Positions 1 to 9,710 are shown, counted from the stretch's first letter. The stretch: DNA of 38,265 bases from Bacteroidales bacterium (GCA_007129945.1 SKUN01000116.1:1-38265), one strand, 5' to 3'. Notes: a model not told the origin generated them from the letters alone. Numbers and translations are program-made.

Positions 1-397
1 CGGTATAATTGATATCCCCGAGGGTGAAATATTTCATGGAAAACGCAATGGTCTGCAGGTCATCCAGTCTGCGATACCCGGTAAGGTAGGAAAGGTTGAT
101 GTCCGGGACCAGCGAACGCAACCAGGGCGTGTAGTTCATCGCCAACCCGAAGTCCTGTTCCATAAACGCATATTTGGCCGGATTCCAGTGCATGGAGTTG
201 ATGTCGGGGGCAGAAGACACACCAGCATCTCCCATCGCACCGGCACGGGCGTCCGGGGCGATCATCAGAAAAGGGACGGCGGTGGTGATTGTATTCACCC
301 GCTGACCCAGCACTTCACGATAATCCTGGGCAGTAGCGGTTTGGGCAGCTATCAGGATCACACACAAGGCAACAGTAGCAGTGAAAAAAGATTTCAT
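1..397 (-). CDS. porV: Type IX secretion outer membrane protein PorV (N-terminal part, cut by window edge)
   Basis: The leftward frame from an ATG at 395-397 stays open to the window edge, giving about 132 residues. It starts with a signal peptide (hydrophobic stretch ending TATA, then QDYREVLG). The mature start has features I associate with PorV: AVPFLMIAPDARAGAMGDAGV, then NSMHWNPAKYAF, typical of this FadL-like 14-strand barrel family. PorV (LptO) is the outer-membrane shuttle that carries type IX substrates from the translocon to the PorU sortase. It lies 154 bp downstream of porU on the same strand, the usual porU-porV order, and has its own candidate promoter. The C-terminal two thirds lie outside the window. 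The family call is based on the N-terminus plus the adjacent porU. Confidence 0.85.
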   Translation of the reverse strand, partial: MKSFFTATVALCVILIAAQTATAQDYREVLGQRVNTITTAVPFLMIAPDARAGAMGDAGVSSAPDINSMHWNPAKYAFMEQDFGLAMNYTPWLRSLVPDINLSYLTGYRRLDDLQTIAFSMKYFTLGDINYT

Positions 398-487
398 TGA
401 TTCTCGATTTTTGATAAACAAATCTGGCTGTAAATTACACCGCGGAGCCGGCCATATCCTCAGGTATCCCCCCGGTTAGCAAAAGTG

Positions 488-495
488 CAAATATA
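488..495 (-). promoter_or_regulatory. Candidate -7 box upstream of porV
   Basis: Reading leftward the bases are TATATTTG, an exact match to the Bacteroidota -7 consensus TAnnTTTG, about 90 bp upstream of the porV start. No good -33 TTTG is visible, only a T-rich run. It suggests porV can be transcribed independently of porU. Confidence 0.4.
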
Positions 496-551
496 ACGAT
501 TAAAAAAAAAGCATATTGCCTGCCTTTCCTGAATTATTTTCTACCTGCCCG

Positions 552-3500
552 CTATTGCCTGAGCAGCAATAATTTTTCCGTTTGAACTGCCCGCTGGCCA
601 TCCGGACTTTCCAGCGTCAACCGATATAAATACAACCCATTGGCCAGGGGACGGCCGTCATTGCTTACACCATCCCACCTGATCGGCTCAATCCTGAATC
701 CGGGTGAACTGACCGTACGGATTATCCGGTCAACCAACTGTCCTTGCAGGTCAAAAATATCAATTTGCACATCCAGCTCACTGAAAGCCTGGTTGTGATT
801 AAAGGTAAACCAGGTTTCCGTGGAAAAAGGATTCGGATAATTCATCAGGTCATTCAGGGTAAGCCTTCCGGCAGAACCCACCACAAATTCGATGGTCGCC
901 GTGGCGGGGTTATTATGCACATCCCACGCCCTGAGCGTCAGACTGTGGCGACCATCTTCCAGCCCGTAAAACGGATAAACCACCTGCCCGCTCTGGTAAG
1001 TATCCGTATCTGCCTCATAATAGCTGTTGAGCCGTATGGGTTCGGACCGGTTATCGTTCAGGAAAGCCACGATGTCGTGCCCCACCCTTCCGGTTACATT
1101 GATTCCGCTTTCATCAGATAAAAAAGCGAGCAGTATGGGATTCTCATTCGTATGGTCACCCGACACGAAGTTGGTATCGTTCATAAAAAGGCTGATCTCC
1201 GGCCCGTCATAATCGGGCTGAAATGAATCCAGGGTTCCTCCTATGGTAAAATCGCGGTAATACCCATTTCCATCCGTATTGCCGTCATCCAGGTAATAAC
1301 TGATCTTACCCTGCCCGTAATCATAGGCAATGTCTTTGGGAACCACAAACCGGAAAGAAAAATCCCCGTCTTTTACACTGGCCATCCCCCTGTAAAGAAT
1401 GGCATTGCGCACATTGAATTCAGCCTCCATACTTCCGGGATTGTTACCCAGGGTCTGGTAAGCGTTTTTTTTGTCATACACTGTCGGAAACAATACCCCG
1501 TTATAGCCTGCCAGTTTGTTTCCCGAACCGTCTGCCACATACCCGCTGACCTCCACTTCCTGGAAGGCACGAATGGTATCCGGCATTTGTTCAGTCACCA
1601 CCCGGTACTCAGGATAGGCCATCTGCATGGAGGGATCTCCCAGCAAAACAAAATTCCTCAGCTGCATGGGTGTTGAACCACCGCTGCTCTCCCGTTTGGC
1701 AATCCTTATCAGGTCACCCAGGCGATGGTGTTCCCCGGCATCATTTCTTTCAAAGATGTGCTCCGTAAAATTACGGTTCAGGACCAGGTTTGATCCTGAC
1801 CAGGCCAGGCGGGTGGTGGTATACAGGGCCGCTGAACCTCCTTCTGGCTTTAGCACGATGCGCACGCCGGCTGAAAGATCTTCCGGATCAGGCTGGTCAA
1901 AACTGCTGAAATTGCAGGTAGCCGTCATGAACACCGGCATGTTGTATTTATTGTTCCAGGTGGAAATATCGTCAAAGGTGAGCACCCTTTGCTGAGCCAG
2001 TCCGCGCACCCCTCCGTGCCCGATATAATTGATCATCAATGCCCCTTTGTTCACTCTTTCATTGATGGCCCTGTTCACTTCAGGATAACGGGCCCCTCCT
2101 GAAGTAGTTTCAAGCTGATAAGCATCCAGGTAAATCTTATCCACATTGTAAGACGGATGATTGTTCCGGACAATATCGGACAACAATTCGGCATGGTTAA
2201 AATGGGTATTAATATCCCCGTCGTCTGCTACAAACACCATGGTATTCCGCCAATCGGCATAATTCGATATTACCCCCGTATAATCGAGGCTCCTGGCATC
2301 AGGTGCCATCCCGGGCACACGTTGCTCGTATCGAAGAATTTTATCCACCATCACCTCTGCTTCCTCCGGGGTGCGGACAGGGAGCCTCCCTATGCCGATA
2401 TCAAGCACCCCTTCCGCTCCCTCTCCTTCGTGGTCTGCCAGCAATCCGAAATAATCATCGGTCATGTAGGAGTTACGATGGGCCAGGGAAGCTTCACTCT
2501 GGTAGGTCGGGATCAGGTTGCCCCCGTATCCCAGAAGATCCTTATTGTCCACCGTGCCATTTCCGAAAAGCAAAAGATATTTTGGCAGTTCTGCAGGCAT
2601 TGCCGCCCGGTCATAGAACATTTTCATAAAGTTGCGGATGGCAGAAACGTCGGCCGCTCCTGACGAAAATTCATTATACACCTGTTGCGTAGTAACCACA
2701 CCCACAGAAAGTCCGTCGTTTTCGCGCCGGAAGGAAGCCAGGCGCTCAGCCTGATCAAGCATCTCCGGGGCAACAACAATAAACATATCATGAGATTCCA
2801 TCCCGTGCAGGTTTTGATTGGGCACCTGACCCTTCAGAGAGGGCTCAAGGAATGAGTTGCCATTGAAAGCGATCATCTCGCGTAAGCTATCACCCGGGAG
2901 CCGGAACCGCAACTCACTGCCGTTGAGGGTGACATCCTGTTTCCGGATCCGGAACCTGTCACTGACATCCCACACAGTAACACCAGCTCCGGCATTCTCC
3001 AGGACGTATTCGAAAATATGCCCCGGGCCCAGTTGACGGGTGTGCCGGAAGGCCATCTGGGGTCCGCTGAAAACAAGGTTTCTGGATGCATTGATCCGCA
3101 GGTATCGAAGCCAACCGCGGGTACCGGTAGCCGGCCGGCTGTACGCCAGCCTGACAGACACCTCCCCTGAGGCATCAGGAGAAAAACGAAGTACACCTTC
3201 TGAAGAGCGGGCCTGAAAGCCATTATAATCGGCCGGATTGATAGAAGCTACCTGTATTTGCGTTTCTTCTCCTCCGGCCGAAATGGTAAAATGGGACGGT
3301 ACAGAAGCCCGTGCAGCCACCTCAGCCTCCACCACAACTTCTGCCCCGGGCTTTTGTGAGGGAAGGTCAAATGAAAAGTGCTTCGGGGCCGAAGAGTTAA
3401 AACTTTCTCCGTACCAGACCCGACCGCTGCCGATGATATTTTCCGACTCCTCATGGTGCAGGGCATAATCATGAAAACTACGGATGGTATGGGTTGCCGC

Positions 3501-4427
3501 GGTCTCTATTGCGGGCTGTGATTCAATGCGCTTACCCGGACCGTTATCAACAGTGATAAAATAGCAGCTTTTTTCAGTGTAAAGATTTTTCTCGTGGCGG
3601 AACAGCTCCTCCTCATCATCCCACTCCCAGCTGTCGGGTGATCGTCCGTAAAAAAGAATATAGTCATCAGGGCCGAAGGTACCCGTGGCGTCACCGGATA
3701 CATAAATGGCATTTTCTTTCAGGTCGTCTGCCACAGATACGTGATTTGCTTCCGGGAGCATGCCTGAACCGTTACCGAATAAACGAATATGTTCTTTCTG
3801 AACAGAAGACGGGTTGATCCCGAGTTGCTCCAGGTCTTCATAACCCAGTTTGAATATTCCGGTTTCATCCACACACACACGGTACCAGCTGCCATTATTC
3901 AGCACAGATTCGTCTGTGTACGATCCGGAATATCCCCCTTTAATCTCGGAGTCATATTGCTGACTATAGGTCAGCGTAAAAGACAATAACTTTTCATAGC
4001 TGTCATCGGCCGCATCGTAACGAAAGGGGTAAAACTGCAATGTACTGAACCGCTGCTTTCGTGTACTTAACTGCCCCGGCTGCAAACGGATGCTGTCCTG
4101 CCTGAAACCGGCTTTACGCAGGATCTCATCCTCATATTGGCTGACGGCAGTATACGTCTTATTTTGAAGTTCAAAATGATGAACAAAAAATGGGACCTCA
4201 GCGCGTACCCGGTGACTGAAAACCGGGATTTCAGGCACGGTATCGGAAAAAACAGCACCGTCGAAATAGAGAACCTCCATGTGGGCTGCCTCGTTAGCCG
4301 GAAATACCTGCACAGGTTGCCATGACAAATGATGGCTGACTGACAGTTCTGAAGCGATACTGCCGGCAGGCAACACGCCGGTCGCCCAGGCTGTAATCAC
4401 TATAAAAAACACCTTGTAAAGATTCAT
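552..4427 (-). CDS. porU: Type IX secretion sortase PorU (C25 gingipain-family peptidase)
   Basis: A 1291-residue protein with an N-terminal signal peptide (hydrophobic residues about 5-25). PorU is the cell-surface cysteine protease that removes the C-terminal signal of type IX cargo and attaches the cargo to A-LPS. The peptidase C25 domain covers roughly residues 545-900. The catalytic pair is visible as His804 in NYIGHGG and Cys838 in FMTATCNF, the arrangement of gingipain-type peptidases. The last about 90 residues hold a FlgD-like/type IX C-terminal domain (NYPNPFSTETWFTF, then WDGVSNDGRPLANGLYLYRL). Length fits PorU (about 1100-1300). The start gives a sensible signal peptide. porV follows on the same strand and a PorP-type gene diverges upstream. 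Confidence 0.93.
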   Translation of the reverse strand: MNLYKVFFIVITAWATGVLPAGSIASELSVSHHLSWQPVQVFPANEAAHMEVLYFDGAVFSDTVPEIPVFSHRVRAEVPFFVHHFELQNKTYTAVSQYEDEILRKAGFRQDSIRLQPGQLSTRKQRFSTLQFYPFRYDAADDSYEKLLSFTLTYSQQYDSEIKGGYSGSYTDESVLNNGSWYRVCVDETGIFKLGYEDLEQLGINPSSVQKEHIRLFGNGSGMLPEANHVSVADDLKENAIYVSGDATGTFGPDDYILFYGRSPDSWEWDDEEELFRHEKNLYTEKSCYFITVDNGPGKRIESQPAIETAATHTIRSFHDYALHHEESENIIGSGRVWYGESFNSSAPKHFSFDLPSQKPGAEVVVEAEVAARASVPSHFTISAGGEETQIQVASINPADYNGFQARSSEGVLRFSPDASGEVSVRLAYSRPATGTRGWLRYLRINASRNLVFSGPQMAFRHTRQLGPGHIFEYVLENAGAGVTVWDVSDRFRIRKQDVTLNGSELRFRLPGDSLREMIAFNGNSFLEPSLKGQVPNQNLHGMESHDMFIVVAPEMLDQAERLASFRRENDGLSVGVVTTQQVYNEFSSGAADVSAIRNFMKMFYDRAAMPAELPKYLLLFGNGTVDNKDLLGYGGNLIPTYQSEASLAHRNSYMTDDYFGLLADHEGEGAEGVLDIGIGRLPVRTPEEAEVMVDKILRYEQRVPGMAPDARSLDYTGVISNYADWRNTMVFVADDGDINTHFNHAELLSDIVRNNHPSYNVDKIYLDAYQLETTSGGARYPEVNRAINERVNKGALMINYIGHGGVRGLAQQRVLTFDDISTWNNKYNMPVFMTATCNFSSFDQPDPEDLSAGVRIVLKPEGGSAALYTTTRLAWSGSNLVLNRNFTEHIFERNDAGEHHRLGDLIRIAKRESSGGSTPMQLRNFVLLGDPSMQMAYPEYRVVTEQMPDTIRAFQEVEVSGYVADGSGNKLAGYNGVLFPTVYDKKNAYQTLGNNPGSMEAEFNVRNAILYRGMASVKDGDFSFRFVVPKDIAYDYGQGKISYYLDDGNTDGNGYYRDFTIGGTLDSFQPDYDGPEISLFMNDTNFVSGDHTNENPILLAFLSDESGINVTGRVGHDIVAFLNDNRSEPIRLNSYYEADTDTYQSGQVVYPFYGLEDGRHSLTLRAWDVHNNPATATIEFVVGSAGRLTLNDLMNYPNPFSTETWFTFNHNQAFSELDVQIDIFDLQGQLVDRIIRTVSSPGFRIEPIRWDGVSNDGRPLANGLYLYRLTLESPDGQRAVQTEKLLLLRQ

Positions 4428-4577
4428 CAGGCAGTTGAAAATTAATGAGCTCAGTTCATAAAAAAACGTGAAAGCGGGGATGATATTTTACCCGGGGTAT
4501 AAACACAACCAATCAGGATGCAACCCTTTGTTCACATTTGGCGTAAACACTTTCAGATGTATTTCATGAAGCTGACA

Positions 4578-4585
4578 CAAAATTA
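4578..4585 (-). promoter_or_regulatory. Possible -7 box for porU
   Basis: Leftward reading gives TAATTTTG, an exact TAnnTTTG match in the porU/PorP divergent spacer. It would give a leader of about 150 nt before porU. No convincing -33 element is visible, so this is weak. Confidence 0.25.
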
Positions 4586-4662
4586 GCAAAAACAAGCCTG
4601 AATGCATACTTGTTTCTGATCCTTTGTCGTTGTATCAGGGCATCGCAATAATCAAACTACAA

Positions 4663-5634
4663 ATGAAGGGAACTCTTTCCGGCTTCCTCTTTCTTATAAT
4701 GATTTTTCTGTGGGCACCCGTAAACCAGGCCCGTGGCCAGGATCCGGTTTTCTCACAGTTCTTTGCCGCTCCTGTTTACCTGAATCCTGCATTTGCCGGT
4801 TCAGCTTCCTGCTCCCGCATAGGCATCAATTACCAACACAGGCAATACGGATCTGAAACTTTTCCCACCGCTTTTTTGTCTTATGACACCTTCATTGAAG
4901 CCCTCAGTGGCGGAGTGGCACTTTCAGCAACCACCGACAACCCCTTTGATTATTATACGCGCAACAGCATCAGCGGGGCATATGCCTATCACCTGCAGGC
5001 CGGTCGTGAACTCAGCATCCATTTCGGTCTGCAGGCCGGCTACATACGCAATGATGTCAACTGGGGCAGACTGGAATTTGCGGATCCCAATGAACCTTCC
5101 CCGGAGAACAACTGGACACACGGGGTTGATTTTGCCTCCGGAATACTGGCTTTCAATGAAAAATTCTACGGTGGAGTTGCCGCACACCACATCAACCGGC
5201 CAAACATGAGCCTGTACAATGACGCCGCTTCACGACTCGGCATCAAATACACGGCACATGCCGGTATGTACCTGGAGCCGGATATGGGAAGCATACACAG
5301 AAGCACCCGAAACTATTTCTTCTCCCCGAATGTTATTTTTCAGGATCAGGGAGTGCATACGCATATGAGCTTCGGCCTGTACGCAGGCGCTGAGCCGTTG
5401 ATGGCAGGCATGTGGTACCGGCAGTGGATCAATACCCCCCTGGAAAGCAATAACAACCTGATTTTCCTGCTTGGCATCAAACTGGAAAATTACCGCATCG
5501 GCTACAGTTATGACCATTCTTTTTCTGCTTACGCCGATATAATGGACGCTGTACATGAGATAAGTATCGCCATACAGTTTAACTGCGATCAAAGAAATAT
5601 CGGACGTCGCATACTAAACTCTCCAACTTTTTAG
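4663..5634 (+). CDS. PorP/SprF-family type IX secretion outer membrane protein
   Basis: A 323-residue protein. The frame is open from a TTG at 4624, but the ATG at 4663 gives a classic signal peptide (MKGTLSGFLFLIMIFLWAP, cleaved near ARGQ), so I use it. The mature start, QDPVFSQFFAAPVYLNPAFAGS, is the hallmark of the PorP/SprF family, and the rest alternates like a beta barrel. PorP/SprF proteins are outer-membrane components of type IX secretion; many genomes carry several copies, often paired with surface adhesins. Here it lies between the divergent porU and gldJ, 30 bp before gldJ, so it probably belongs to the core machinery rather than to one adhesin. Whether it is the PorP of the core complex or a paralog cannot be decided from this window. 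Confidence 0.88.
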   Translation: MKGTLSGFLFLIMIFLWAPVNQARGQDPVFSQFFAAPVYLNPAFAGSASCSRIGINYQHRQYGSETFPTAFLSYDTFIEALSGGVALSATTDNPFDYYTRNSISGAYAYHLQAGRELSIHFGLQAGYIRNDVNWGRLEFADPNEPSPENNWTHGVDFASGILAFNEKFYGGVAAHHINRPNMSLYNDAASRLGIKYTAHAGMYLEPDMGSIHRSTRNYFFSPNVIFQDQGVHTHMSFGLYAGAEPLMAGMWYRQWINTPLESNNNLIFLLGIKLENYRIGYSYDHSFSAYADIMDAVHEISIAIQFNCDQRNIGRRILNSPTF

Positions 5635-5635
5635 T

Positions 5636-5643
5636 TATTTTTG
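5636..5643 (+). promoter_or_regulatory. Candidate -7 box between the PorP gene and gldJ
   Basis: TATTTTTG just after the PorP-family stop codon matches TAnnTTTG exactly, 21 bp before the gldJ ATG. No TTTG is seen at the -33 distance. gldJ may have its own promoter besides read-through from the upstream gene. Confidence 0.3.
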
Positions 5644-5664
5644 TACGCGCAATATTTTAGATAA

Positions 5665-7125
5665 ATGAATATGCATATGACAAGGACTCTCAAAAACAGG
5701 CTCCCGGTAGCTCTCACGCTTCTGGCATCTGTAGCATTGCTTTCTTCATGTGGTCTTTTCCCAGGTGACACCTCCAGCAGAACCACCGGCTGGGCTTACA
5801 ACGACCCGGAAACAGGCGGGTTTGAAGTAAGTCCCCACCAGGAACAGGAAACCGGGCCGGGGCTTGTGTATATTGAAGGCGGCACCTTTGTGATGGGCCG
5901 CACGGGAGAAGATGTCATGTCCGACTGGAACAACATTCCCCGCCGGGTAACGGTAGCTTCCTTTTACATGGATGAAACCGAGATCACCAACCTGGATTAC
6001 GTCGAATACCTGCACTGGCTGAACCGTATTTTCGGAGAAACACACCCGGAAGTTTACAGGAACGCACTGCCTGATACCCTTGTATGGAGGGATCCCCTGG
6101 CCTACAATGAGCCTTACGTGGAAAACTACCTCCGTCATCCGGCCTACAGCGATTATCCGGTGGTTGGGGTAAGCTGGGTTCAGGCCGCCGAATACGCCTC
6201 ATGGCGCACCGACCGGGTCAACGAATGGATCCTGGTTCGGGAAGGAATTCTGGACTGGAATCTGGATGAACAGGAAGGTGCCAACCACTTTAACACAGAG
6301 GCCTATCTTGCAGGACAATATGAGGGACTGGTCCGTGAAGGGATGCGTGACCTGGATCCCAGGGGAGACGGCGAACGCCGCGTACGCTGGGAAGACGGAC
6401 TATTGCTGCCCAGGTACCGCCTGCCCACCGAAGCTGAATGGGAGTATGCTGCTTTGGGGCTGATCGGTGCCACCGAAGATGAAAGAATCGCCAACCGGCG
6501 CATGTACCCCTGGGAGGGCAGGCATGTAAGAAGCCCCGAGCGGAGAAACAGGGGAGACTTCAGGGCCAATTTCCAGCGGGGACCGGGAGACCTTTCAGGT
6601 CTGGCCGGTTATCCGAACCCGGGTGGAGACATCACCATGCCGGTACATTCTTTTGAACCAAACGACTTCGGTCTCTACAATATGGCAGGAAATGTCAATG
6701 AATGGGTAAAGGATGTTTACCGCCCACTGTCACACGAAACAGTGGCCGACTTCAGACCTTTCCGCGGAAATATTTTTGAAACTGTAGTCAGGGATGAAGA
6801 TGGAAACATAATGCTGGACGACAGGGGACGCGTGACAAGGGAACCGGAAGAGGTCGACGATACCCGGTGGAATTACCGGCAGGCAGACAACATCAGTTAC
6901 AGGGACGGAGACCGGATCTCTGCCGTTTCGGAAGATCAGGACGTTTACCCGCCCGGATCAACCCTTATCAGTGATTCCTCCAGGGTGTACAAAGGAGGCA
7001 GCTGGAGAGACCGGATTTACTGGATATCTCCGGGAACCAGGCGCTATATGGATCAGAACGCAGCTACCAACGACATCGGGTTCCGTTGTGCAATGGATAA
7101 AATCGGCGGAGACCCCGGGAGATAA
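5665..7125 (+). CDS. gldJ: GldJ-type gliding/type IX secretion lipoprotein (SUMF1-fold)
   Basis: A 486-residue lipoprotein. The signal peptide ends in a lipobox, LLSSC, with the lipidated Cys at position 29. From about residue 65 to the end it has the formylglycine-generating-enzyme (SUMF1) fold: YIEGGTFVMGRTGED, then FYMDETEITNLDYVEYLHWL, RLPTEAEWEYAA, NMAGNVNEWVKDVY, GGSWRD and, at the end, NDIGFRCAMD. GldJ and its paralog GldK/PorK keep this fold as structural parts of the type IX/gliding apparatus. I prefer GldJ because in Flavobacterium gldJ lies beside porU/porV, as here, whereas porK is normally followed by porL, porM and porN, which are absent. ATGs at 5671 and 5677 are possible alternative starts. 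Transcription ends at the hairpin at 7149-7181. Confidence 0.8.
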   Translation: MNMHMTRTLKNRLPVALTLLASVALLSSCGLFPGDTSSRTTGWAYNDPETGGFEVSPHQEQETGPGLVYIEGGTFVMGRTGEDVMSDWNNIPRRVTVASFYMDETEITNLDYVEYLHWLNRIFGETHPEVYRNALPDTLVWRDPLAYNEPYVENYLRHPAYSDYPVVGVSWVQAAEYASWRTDRVNEWILVREGILDWNLDEQEGANHFNTEAYLAGQYEGLVREGMRDLDPRGDGERRVRWEDGLLLPRYRLPTEAEWEYAALGLIGATEDERIANRRMYPWEGRHVRSPERRNRGDFRANFQRGPGDLSGLAGYPNPGGDITMPVHSFEPNDFGLYNMAGNVNEWVKDVYRPLSHETVADFRPFRGNIFETVVRDEDGNIMLDDRGRVTREPEEVDDTRWNYRQADNISYRDGDRISAVSEDQDVYPPGSTLISDSSRVYKGGSWRDRIYWISPGTRRYMDQNAATNDIGFRCAMDKIGGDPGR

Positions 7126-7148
7126 TTATTACACATTTCATGATATTC

Positions 7149-7181
7149 AACCCCGTTTGCCACGGTAAATGGGGTTTTTTT
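7149..7181 (+). terminator. Rho-independent terminator after gldJ
   Basis: A 10-bp stem (7149-7158 pairs with 7167-7176, one G-T pair) with an 8-nt loop is followed by a run of seven T ending at 7181. It lies 23 bp after the gldJ stop and just before murF, so it separates the secretion genes from the cell-wall genes. Confidence 0.85.
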
Positions 7182-7202
7182 AATTGAATTACCCTACCGG
7201 CC

Positions 7203-8528
7203 ATGGAAGACGGGATTATCAGCCACCTGCTTGAACTTGTGGATAAAGGCCATCGCATTTGCACCGACAGCCGTAAGGCAAAGGCGGGCCACATTTTTTT
7301 TGCACTAAAGGGGGAAAATTTTGACGGTAACCGCTTTGCTGAACAATCCCTTCAGTCAGGATGCAGTCTGGCGGTCATAGACAATCCCGGTTACAAGACG
7401 GGAGAAAAATGCCTGTTGGTGGAGGATACGCTACTGACACTGCAACTCCTTGGCAAGGCCCGCAGACGCCGAATGGACATTCCCCTTATCGGAATCACCG
7501 GCAGCAATGGCAAAACAACCACCAAAGAGTTGTTGCAGGCCATTCTGTCCACACGTTTTTATTCAGCCGCCACAAAAGGGAATCTGAATAACCATATTGG
7601 TGTGCCACTAAGCTTACTTTCCTTTCCCCCTGAAGCAGATTGCGCCATCGTCGAAATGGGAGCCAATCATTCGGGAGAAATTGCCGAACTATGTGAAATC
7701 GCGATGCCCACACACGGGCTGATCACCAATATCGGCCAGGCACATTTGGAAGGCTTTGGTTCTGTAGAGGCGGTGGCCAAAGCCAAAAATGAACTTTACG
7801 CCTACCTTGACAAAAACAATGGCACCCTGTTTGTAAACCACGATGACCCCAGGCTGAAAGAAATGACCCGGGATATGCAAACCATTCACTACGGGATGGC
7901 AGGGGACAACCACTGCAGCGGGAAAATTATCCGTTCATCCCCGGCACTGCATATACACTTCAGGGTAAACGAAAATTTCGGAGCGGCAAAGCAAGGGATC
8001 CAGGGAGAGGTAAAAAGCAGCCTGACCGGAACCTATAATTTCGAAAACATATTGGCCGGTATCACAGTCGGATTGTATTTCGGCGTTGAACCGGAGAAAA
8101 TCATCCGGGCCATCGGAGATTATGCACCGGAGAACCACCGGTCACAGATCATTCAAACCAGCCGGAACACCGTGCTGATGGATGCATACAATGCCAACCC
8201 AAGCAGCATGGACGCAGCCCTGAATAACTTAGCGCTGTTTAACGACCGTCCCGGGGCCGTTTTTCTGGGCGATATGCTTGAATTGGGACCGGTTGCAAAA
8301 GAAGCCCACCGCAGGGTTATGGACAGAGTGAAACAAATGCAGATTCCGCTGCAGGTTTTCGTGGGGAAGCATTTTGCCGCCACCTGCGAGGCAGAAGAAA
8401 ACACCCTGGTTTTCAACCATGTAAGTGATGCAGTTGAATGGCTGCGGAAAAATCCCATCCGGGGATATAACGTACTGGTAAAAGGGAGCCGGGGCATACG
8501 GATGGAAAAACTCCTGGAATATTTATAA
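7203..8528 (+). CDS. murF: UDP-N-acetylmuramoyl-tripeptide--D-alanyl-D-alanine ligase MurF
   Basis: A 441-residue Mur ligase. It adds D-Ala-D-Ala to the UDP-MurNAc-tripeptide in the cytoplasm, the last soluble step of peptidoglycan precursor synthesis, using ATP. The N-terminal substrate domain shows ICTDSRKAKAGHIFFALKG (Ser-Arg signature at residues 23-24). The ATP-binding loop GITGSNGKTTTKE covers about residues 98-109, followed by the MurF-typical ATKGNLNNHIGVPLSLL. The C-terminal domain holds LMDAYNANPSSMDAAL and the FLGDMLELG motif. Length is normal for the family (about 430-450). The start lies only 21 bp after the upstream terminator and I see no clear promoter there. Its stop codon overlaps the start of anmK by one base. 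Confidence 0.95.
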   Translation: MEDGIISHLLELVDKGHRICTDSRKAKAGHIFFALKGENFDGNRFAEQSLQSGCSLAVIDNPGYKTGEKCLLVEDTLLTLQLLGKARRRRMDIPLIGITGSNGKTTTKELLQAILSTRFYSAATKGNLNNHIGVPLSLLSFPPEADCAIVEMGANHSGEIAELCEIAMPTHGLITNIGQAHLEGFGSVEAVAKAKNELYAYLDKNNGTLFVNHDDPRLKEMTRDMQTIHYGMAGDNHCSGKIIRSSPALHIHFRVNENFGAAKQGIQGEVKSSLTGTYNFENILAGITVGLYFGVEPEKIIRAIGDYAPENHRSQIIQTSRNTVLMDAYNANPSSMDAALNNLALFNDRPGAVFLGDMLELGPVAKEAHRRVMDRVKQMQIPLQVFVGKHFAATCEAEENTLVFNHVSDAVEWLRKNPIRGYNVLVKGSRGIRMEKLLEYL

Positions 8529-9676
8529 TGATGGAATATCTGGTAACCGGGATGATGTCGGGCACTTCGCTGGATGGGATGGATCTGGCGCATTGCCGGT
8601 TTATTCTGAATGAAGGGCAATGGAGCTATAAGATCCTTGCTGCGGAAACCGTTCCCTACCCCGACGAGTGGAAAAAAAGCCTTTCCGGTGCCCCGGCTTT
8701 GAATGGAAGACAGCTCTATGCCCTGCATGTTCGCTATGGCAGATATGCCGGGATAATGGCGTATGATTTTTTCCGCCGGCACGGCATCCGGCATACAGAC
8801 CTTCTGGCCAGCCACGGTCACACCGTCTTTCATTGCCCGGACCAGGGATATACCTTTCAATTGGGCCATGGCCCATCCATGGCTGCTGCTGCAAAGTGTA
8901 CCGTGATCAATGATTTCCGAAGCATGGATGTGGCACTTGGCGGACAGGGAGCTCCGCTGGTTCCTTTGGGCGACCAGGTTTTATTCAGTGATTATCAGTA
9001 CTGCCTGAATCTGGGCGGTTTTGCCAATATCTCCTTTGACACCAGGGACGGCCGCAGGGTTGCTTATGACATCTGCCCGCTCAACTTTGTGATTAACCGG
9101 CTGGTGAAAAACAGCCGTATTCCTGTCACAGCCAGGGCCGGTGAAGCAGTCCGGACCCATGAATTGGAAAAACGCTCCCCAACCAACGAATACCTTAGCC
9201 AGGATACAGACGGTGCCATCGCAAAAGAGGGCAAAATCTACCCGGAACTGCTCCAACGGCTTAACAACCTGTCATTTTACCATCAGAACGGGCCGAAGAG
9301 CCTGGGAGAAGAATGGGTCAACCTTCACATATGGCCGCTGCTGGAGCAATATAAAATTCCTCTTTCCGACTTGCTGCATACCTTTTACCGGCATGCAGCC
9401 TCCCAGATCGGCAATCAGCCGGGAACAAATCCGGCAAAACTGCTGGCCACAGGGGGCGGCACCTGGAATCGTTTTTTTATGGAGTGCCTGAGGGAAAGCC
9501 TTCCTCCCACTACAGAACTGGTGATTCCAGACAAAGAGACAATCGACTTCAAGGAGGCCCTGATTTTTGCATTCCTGGGCCTGCGTTGTCTGAGGAAAGA
9601 AATCAATTGCCTTGCAGGCGTAACCGGTGCTTCCAATGACTCAATTGGTGGCAGCGTTCATTATTTCCAAAGCTGA
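8528..9676 (+). CDS. anmK: Anhydro-N-acetylmuramic acid kinase AnmK
   Basis: A 382-residue sugar kinase. AnmK hydrolyses the 1,6-anhydro ring of anhydro-MurNAc and phosphorylates it to MurNAc-6-phosphate, returning cell-wall turnover products to metabolism. The N-terminal GMMSGTSLDGMD (residues 8-19) is the family signature. It is followed by SHGHTVFHCPDQGYTFQLG, GGQGAPLVPLGDQVLF and NLGGFANIS. The C-terminal half has LLATGGGTWNRFF, part of the ATP-binding site. The start ATG overlaps the murF stop (TAATG), so the two are translationally coupled and join precursor synthesis with recycling. A second in-frame ATG directly follows and cannot be excluded as the start. Confidence 0.94.
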   Translation: MMEYLVTGMMSGTSLDGMDLAHCRFILNEGQWSYKILAAETVPYPDEWKKSLSGAPALNGRQLYALHVRYGRYAGIMAYDFFRRHGIRHTDLLASHGHTVFHCPDQGYTFQLGHGPSMAAAAKCTVINDFRSMDVALGGQGAPLVPLGDQVLFSDYQYCLNLGGFANISFDTRDGRRVAYDICPLNFVINRLVKNSRIPVTARAGEAVRTHELEKRSPTNEYLSQDTDGAIAKEGKIYPELLQRLNNLSFYHQNGPKSLGEEWVNLHIWPLLEQYKIPLSDLLHTFYRHAASQIGNQPGTNPAKLLATGGGTWNRFFMECLRESLPPTTELVIPDKETIDFKEALIFAFLGLRCLRKEINCLAGVTGASNDSIGGSVHYFQS

Positions 9677-9710
9677 ATCTCTTTTTATTTTCTTATCTGA
9701 TGCTTTTCAT

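Noticed and set aside
8153-8869. 238-codon open frame on the minus strand
   Set aside because: Antisense to murF and anmK, both with complete family motifs; its translation looks like no known family.
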